Shown here: positions 61,516-64,000 of the stretch, in pieces
Numbering within the stretch: the stretch's first letter is position 1
How the letters are laid out: every line of letters starts with the position of its first letter
Assembly: GCA_035559995.1 (NCBI GenBank)
Contig: DATMAM010000017.1
Location: 1 to 64,000 of the forward strand
From: DATMAM01 sp035559995
GTDB lineage: Bacteria; Desulfobacterota; Binatia; UBA9968
Reading direction: 5' to 3'
Length of the DNA stretch: 64,000 bases
The notes under the pieces: generated by a model
Seen by the model: only the letters and a program-made list of their open reading frames with translations
Database searches by the model: none
What the model was told of the DNA's origin: nothing
Made by a program: the position numbers and the translations under genes

Positions 61516-62647
61516 CTTTCACGAACTTACTATCCGGATTTCCCGGCGGAAAGGAAAGGCTTTGATCCTTCTGGGCGAGAAGCTCAAGCCCCGCCGCGCT
61601 TACATCGCGGCGCACGAGCTTTCCCGCATCGTAGTAAGACCACAAGTCGACCGCGCCGTCGCCGTTAAGGTCTTTCTCCTCTCGGACGAGGAGCTCGCCT
61701 GCGCCCGGATCGTAGTAGCTCCACGAGTCGAAGCGCCCGTCGCCATCGGTGTCGCGCTCCACCTTGGCCAGCTTGCCGTTTCGATACAGAACGCGGTAGC
61801 TTACCCTGCCGTCTCCACGCTCGTCGCGCTCTTCGCGCACCATCGCATCCCCGTCATAGACGTAGAACACATCGGGCATCGCATCGGCATTGGTATCGAC
61901 TTCGCGCCGCACGAGCTTCCCGTCTTTGAAACTCGACCACGTATCGACCCGACCGTCGCCGTCGGTATCTTCCTCCTGGCGGATCACCTCGCCGGGCTTT
62001 GCGGGATTATAGTAGACCCACAAATCCGGAATGCCGTCTTTGTTCATATCGCGCACTTCGACGTTTTTGAAACCAACCTGCTGGGGCACGCTCGCGCGTT
62101 GCTGCTTCGGAAGCGAAGCTAAAGCCTCCTGGGCGCCCGGGGGATGTGCGTCGTTCTGTGAACTCCGGGGCGTTGCCTGAGGCGAGCCCGGATCCGACTT
62201 GAGCGCATCCCGCGGCGCTCCGGCGCTCGCCACCTGATTATCCAGTTGCCGCTGGTTTTCAAGTTCGCGCTCGATTTGCGCTTCGAGCTCCCGATCCTTT
62301 GCCTGTTCGGCTTGAACGCGCGCGTTCATCGCGGCCAAGTGCGAGTCCACCGTCAACAGGCCCGCGATAAGCCCGATCACGAGCCCCCCACCGGCGCCGT
62401 AGGGGCCGCCGATCGAGCCCCCCATGACGAAACCTTCCATCATTTTGTCCCACACGTACTGGCCGCGCTGGCCGCCGGTCGGCACAACTGGCGGTGCCGC
62501 TGCCGCCGAGGGGCTTGCCGCCGGACCCGCCGCGCTGGAAGGAGAGGCTGGATTGGAGAGAGCGCCTCCTGGACCCGACGCCGAGAGGGGAGCACAGGCG
62601 GCGGCGAAGAGCATGCCTGCCGCCAGGGCGACTGGCACGGCTTTCAT
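61493..62647 (-). CDS. Lipoprotein with six calcium-loop-like repeats
   Basis: The 384-residue product has a lipoprotein-type signal (MKAVPVALAAGMLFAAAC, cysteine 18), a glycine-zipper-like hydrophobic segment (about 76-98), a coiled coil (105-140), then six repeats (200-349) of a D-x-[DN]-x-D-G-x-x-D loop plus an aromatic strand, such as DTDGDGRVDTW and DLNGDGAVDLWSYYDAGKLV. The loops resemble EF-hand or dockerin Ca sites. ATG 62647 overlaps the upstream repeat gene as ATGA, and the 3' end overlaps tonB by 23 bp, so the three are translationally chained. Confidence 0.8.
   Translation of the reverse strand: MKAVPVALAAGMLFAAACAPLSASGPGGALSNPASPSSAAGPAASPSAAAAPPVVPTGGQRGQYVWDKMMEGFVMGGSIGGPYGAGGGLVIGLIAGLLTVDSHLAAMNARVQAEQAKDRELEAQIERELENQRQLDNQVASAGAPRDALKSDPGSPQATPRSSQNDAHPPGAQEALASLPKQQRASVPQQVGFKNVEVRDMNKDGIPDLWVYYNPAKPGEVIRQEEDTDGDGRVDTWSSFKDGKLVRREVDTNADAMPDVFYVYDGDAMVREERDERGDGRVSYRVLYRNGKLAKVERDTDGDGRFDSWSYYDPGAGELLVREEKDLNGDGAVDLWSYYDAGKLVRRDVSAAGLELLAQKDQSLSFPPGNPDSKFVKDDSGKVR
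61601..62050 (-). repeat. Six-copy 72/81-bp coding repeat
   Basis: Six diverged repeats of 24 or 27 codons encode DxDxDGxxD loops (residues 200-349 of the lipoprotein). Copies share about half their residues; the first and fifth are 27 codons, the other four 24. Confidence 0.85.
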
Positions 62648-63981
62648 TTTAAGCCTCTCGCTTGCGCCACTCCCGACGGCTTGGCCGCAAGGCCTTTTTC
62701 GCCGCTGGCGGCCCGCAGCGCCTCGTCGACCGAAGCAAAGGGTAGCGGGTTTTGCTCGGGCTCGACCTCCGGCGGCGCTTCCTGGCGAACGATCCGCCCG
62801 TCGGCAAAGTGATAGCGCGCGTCGAGTTTCCCGTTCGCGTTTCGATCTTCGTCCTGGCGGACTTTCTTGCCGTTCTCGTAGTACACCCAAACGTCAACCC
62901 GCCGGTCGTTGTTTGTGTCGGCCTCTTGCAGGACGACCTGTTCTCCCTGATACCACATGCGGAGATCCAGAAAGCCGTCGCCGGTAGAGTCCCGCTCCTC
63001 GTAAATGAGCTTGCCGTCCCGAAAGACAAAGACGGTGTCTATCCTCCCATTTCCCCCGGAGTCTTTCAAGCGGCGCACCAACTGCCCGCGAGCATAAAAC
63101 TCGAAAAGGTCCATGCGCCCGCGCGCGCGCGTGTCCTCTTCCATCCGGACGAGCTGCTCGCCTTCAAAATAAAGCACGCGATCGACCTTGCCGTCGCCGT
63201 TTCGGTCTTCTTCCTGGCGGACGAGCCGGCCGCCCGCGTAATATCCCCACAGGTTGACCTTTCCCGACTTCTTCTGATCCACCTCCTTGCGCACCAGCTC
63301 GCCGCCTTGAAAATAAGAGTAGCTGTCCATCCGGCCGTCGCCGTCCGTGTCCTCGTCGATGCGGCCGATCTGCGCGTCGGCGAACCACACGACCCGATCC
63401 ACCCGACCGTCGAAGTTGGCGTCCTCCTCGGCGCGCACCGGCTGGTTGTTTTCGTGAAAGACCCACGCATCGGGTTTGCCATCGCGATTGTTGTCGATCT
63501 CCTTTCGCTCGAGCTCCCCGCGCGCATTGTAGAACTGAACGAGGTCCACGACGCCGTCGCGGCGCGAGGAAATTTCCTGTCGGCGAAGCTGGCCGTTTTC
63601 GTACACGCTCGTCACGTCGACCTTGCCATCGAAGTTTTCATCCTGCTCGATCTTTTGGATGTTTCCGCCCGGATCATAGAAAATGGTCCGGTCCATCTTG
63701 CCATCGCCGTTGGTGTCTCGCTCTTGGCGCACGACATTGCCGTTTTGGTCGTAAAAAAAGCGCGCCGCAACCTGCGCGCGCGCCCGGGGCTGAAGCAGAA
63801 GGAGGATGACGGTTCCGGCCAGGAAGAGCGTGAGGGTTTTTGCAAGAGATCCTGCGGGTCGCGCTCGGGGAGACAAGGCGCTTTGCGGGACGCTCGAACG
63901 TTCGGCGCCGCGGGCCGCTGACGCGGAAGAGAGCGGGCGAAAAGATCGACGAGGCCGCGTGCTGCACTCCTGCTCGGGCAC
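62644..63981 (-). CDS. Exported protein with thirteen calcium-loop-like repeats
   Basis: The 445-residue product has a hydrophobic segment (LAKTLTLFLAGTVILLLLQP, about 46-65) ending in ARA-Q, an export signal preceded by an unusually long 45-residue arginine-rich region; the true start could therefore be different, but no in-frame ATG is nearer. Thirteen 24-25-residue repeats fill residues 89-402, for example DTNGDGKMDRTIFYD and DRNGDGKVDRVLYFEGEQLV. Some loops (DQKKSGKVN, DTRARGRMD) have lost Ca ligands. The GTG start at 63981 has GGGGGA six bases upstream. The stop overlaps the lipoprotein gene. Confidence 0.8.
   Translation of the reverse strand: MPEQECSTRPRRSFRPLSSASAARGAERSSVPQSALSPRARPAGSLAKTLTLFLAGTVILLLLQPRARAQVAARFFYDQNGNVVRQERDTNGDGKMDRTIFYDPGGNIQKIEQDENFDGKVDVTSVYENGQLRRQEISSRRDGVVDLVQFYNARGELERKEIDNNRDGKPDAWVFHENNQPVRAEEDANFDGRVDRVVWFADAQIGRIDEDTDGDGRMDSYSYFQGGELVRKEVDQKKSGKVNLWGYYAGGRLVRQEEDRNGDGKVDRVLYFEGEQLVRMEEDTRARGRMDLFEFYARGQLVRRLKDSGGNGRIDTVFVFRDGKLIYEERDSTGDGFLDLRMWYQGEQVVLQEADTNNDRRVDVWVYYENGKKVRQDEDRNANGKLDARYHFADGRIVRQEAPPEVEPEQNPLPFASVDEALRAASGEKGLAAKPSGVAQARGLK
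62776..63717 (-). repeat. Thirteen-copy 72-bp coding repeat
   Basis: Thirteen tandem, diverged units of 72 bp (two of 75) encode a loop with consensus D-x-[DN]-x-D-G-[KR]-[VM]-D followed by an aromatic/hydrophobic strand and [LV]-[VR]-R-x-E-[EK]. The period is kept nearly without indels across all copies. Confidence 0.9.
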
Positions 63982-64000
63982 GGTCAGTCCCCCACGAAGC

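Noticed and set aside
61601..63717. Regular repeats that might look like a CRISPR array or satellite
   Set aside because: The period is 72 bp, repeats are diverged with no constant spacer/repeat division, and they encode an in-frame protein repeat.

Overview
The window is a high-GC bacterial chromosome segment with dense, mostly minus-strand gene order and many 1-30 bp overlaps. A Gram-negative cell plan is clear: YidC with a large periplasmic domain, a type IV pilus PilMNOPQ operon with its secretin, a TonB/ExbB/ExbD energy-transduction set, and a LolD/MacB-type ABC exporter. Gene content and order (gyrB-gyrA, rpmH-rnpA-yidD-yidC-jag, priA-def-fmt-rsmB-rpe, pilMNOPQ-aroCKBQ) resemble deltaproteobacterial-type lineages such as Desulfobacterota, Binatota or NC10. 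That placement is inference; no rRNA is present to settle it.

Layout. 1-2.2 kb: a possible insertion-sequence end beside a 5'-truncated LigA-like gene, then a divergent LeuB-family dehydrogenase and a TenA/PqqC-like protein. 2.75-11.1 kb: two 565-residue secreted M29-aminopeptidase-like paralogues bracketing an ABC ATPase, a 983-residue FtsX-type permease and a VapBC pair. 11.3-12.2 kb: two small membrane proteins. 12.2-25.4 kb: housekeeping block pyrF-proS-ispG-jag-yidC-yidD-rnpA-rpmH-gpsA-gyrA-gyrB, all minus strand. 25.6-32.5 kb: a MoxR/DUF58/DUF4350/DUF4129/SpoIIM/RDD membrane cluster. 32.7-34.2 kb: ECF sigma factor and zinc-finger anti-sigma. 34.3-37 kb: queE and an iron-sulfur set (Mrp, DUF971, DUF59). 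37-42.4 kb: a loosely packed accessory zone with a LysE exporter, a molybdopterin-oxidoreductase remnant, a VOC protein, a flavin reductase, a MOSC protein, an orphan EutA, small proteins and tRNA-Pro(CGG). 42.5-48.3 kb: rpe-rsmB-fmt-def-priA. 48.5-57.1 kb: a small HTH protein, pilMNOPQ and aroC-aroK-aroB-aroQ on the plus strand. 57.1-64 kb: a cell-envelope cluster with a coiled-coil secreted protein, a von Willebrand A protein, ExbD, ExbB, TonB and two proteins built from a 24-residue calcium-loop-like repeat.

The best candidate for an undescribed system is the last cluster. Two exported proteins carrying 13 and 6 copies of a D-x-[DN]-x-D-G-x-x-D repeat are translationally chained (ATGA and 23-nt overlaps) to TonB, followed by ExbB and ExbD, with a von Willebrand A protein meeting the operon tail to tail. 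This looks like a proton-motive-force-driven envelope machine whose outer partners are repeat proteins rather than TolB/Pal or a TonB-dependent receptor; that function is inference. Other notable points are a LeuB paralogue missing a metal ligand, an rnpA with no standard start codon whose frame runs open across rpmH, and the paired M29-like proteins around the ABC exporter.
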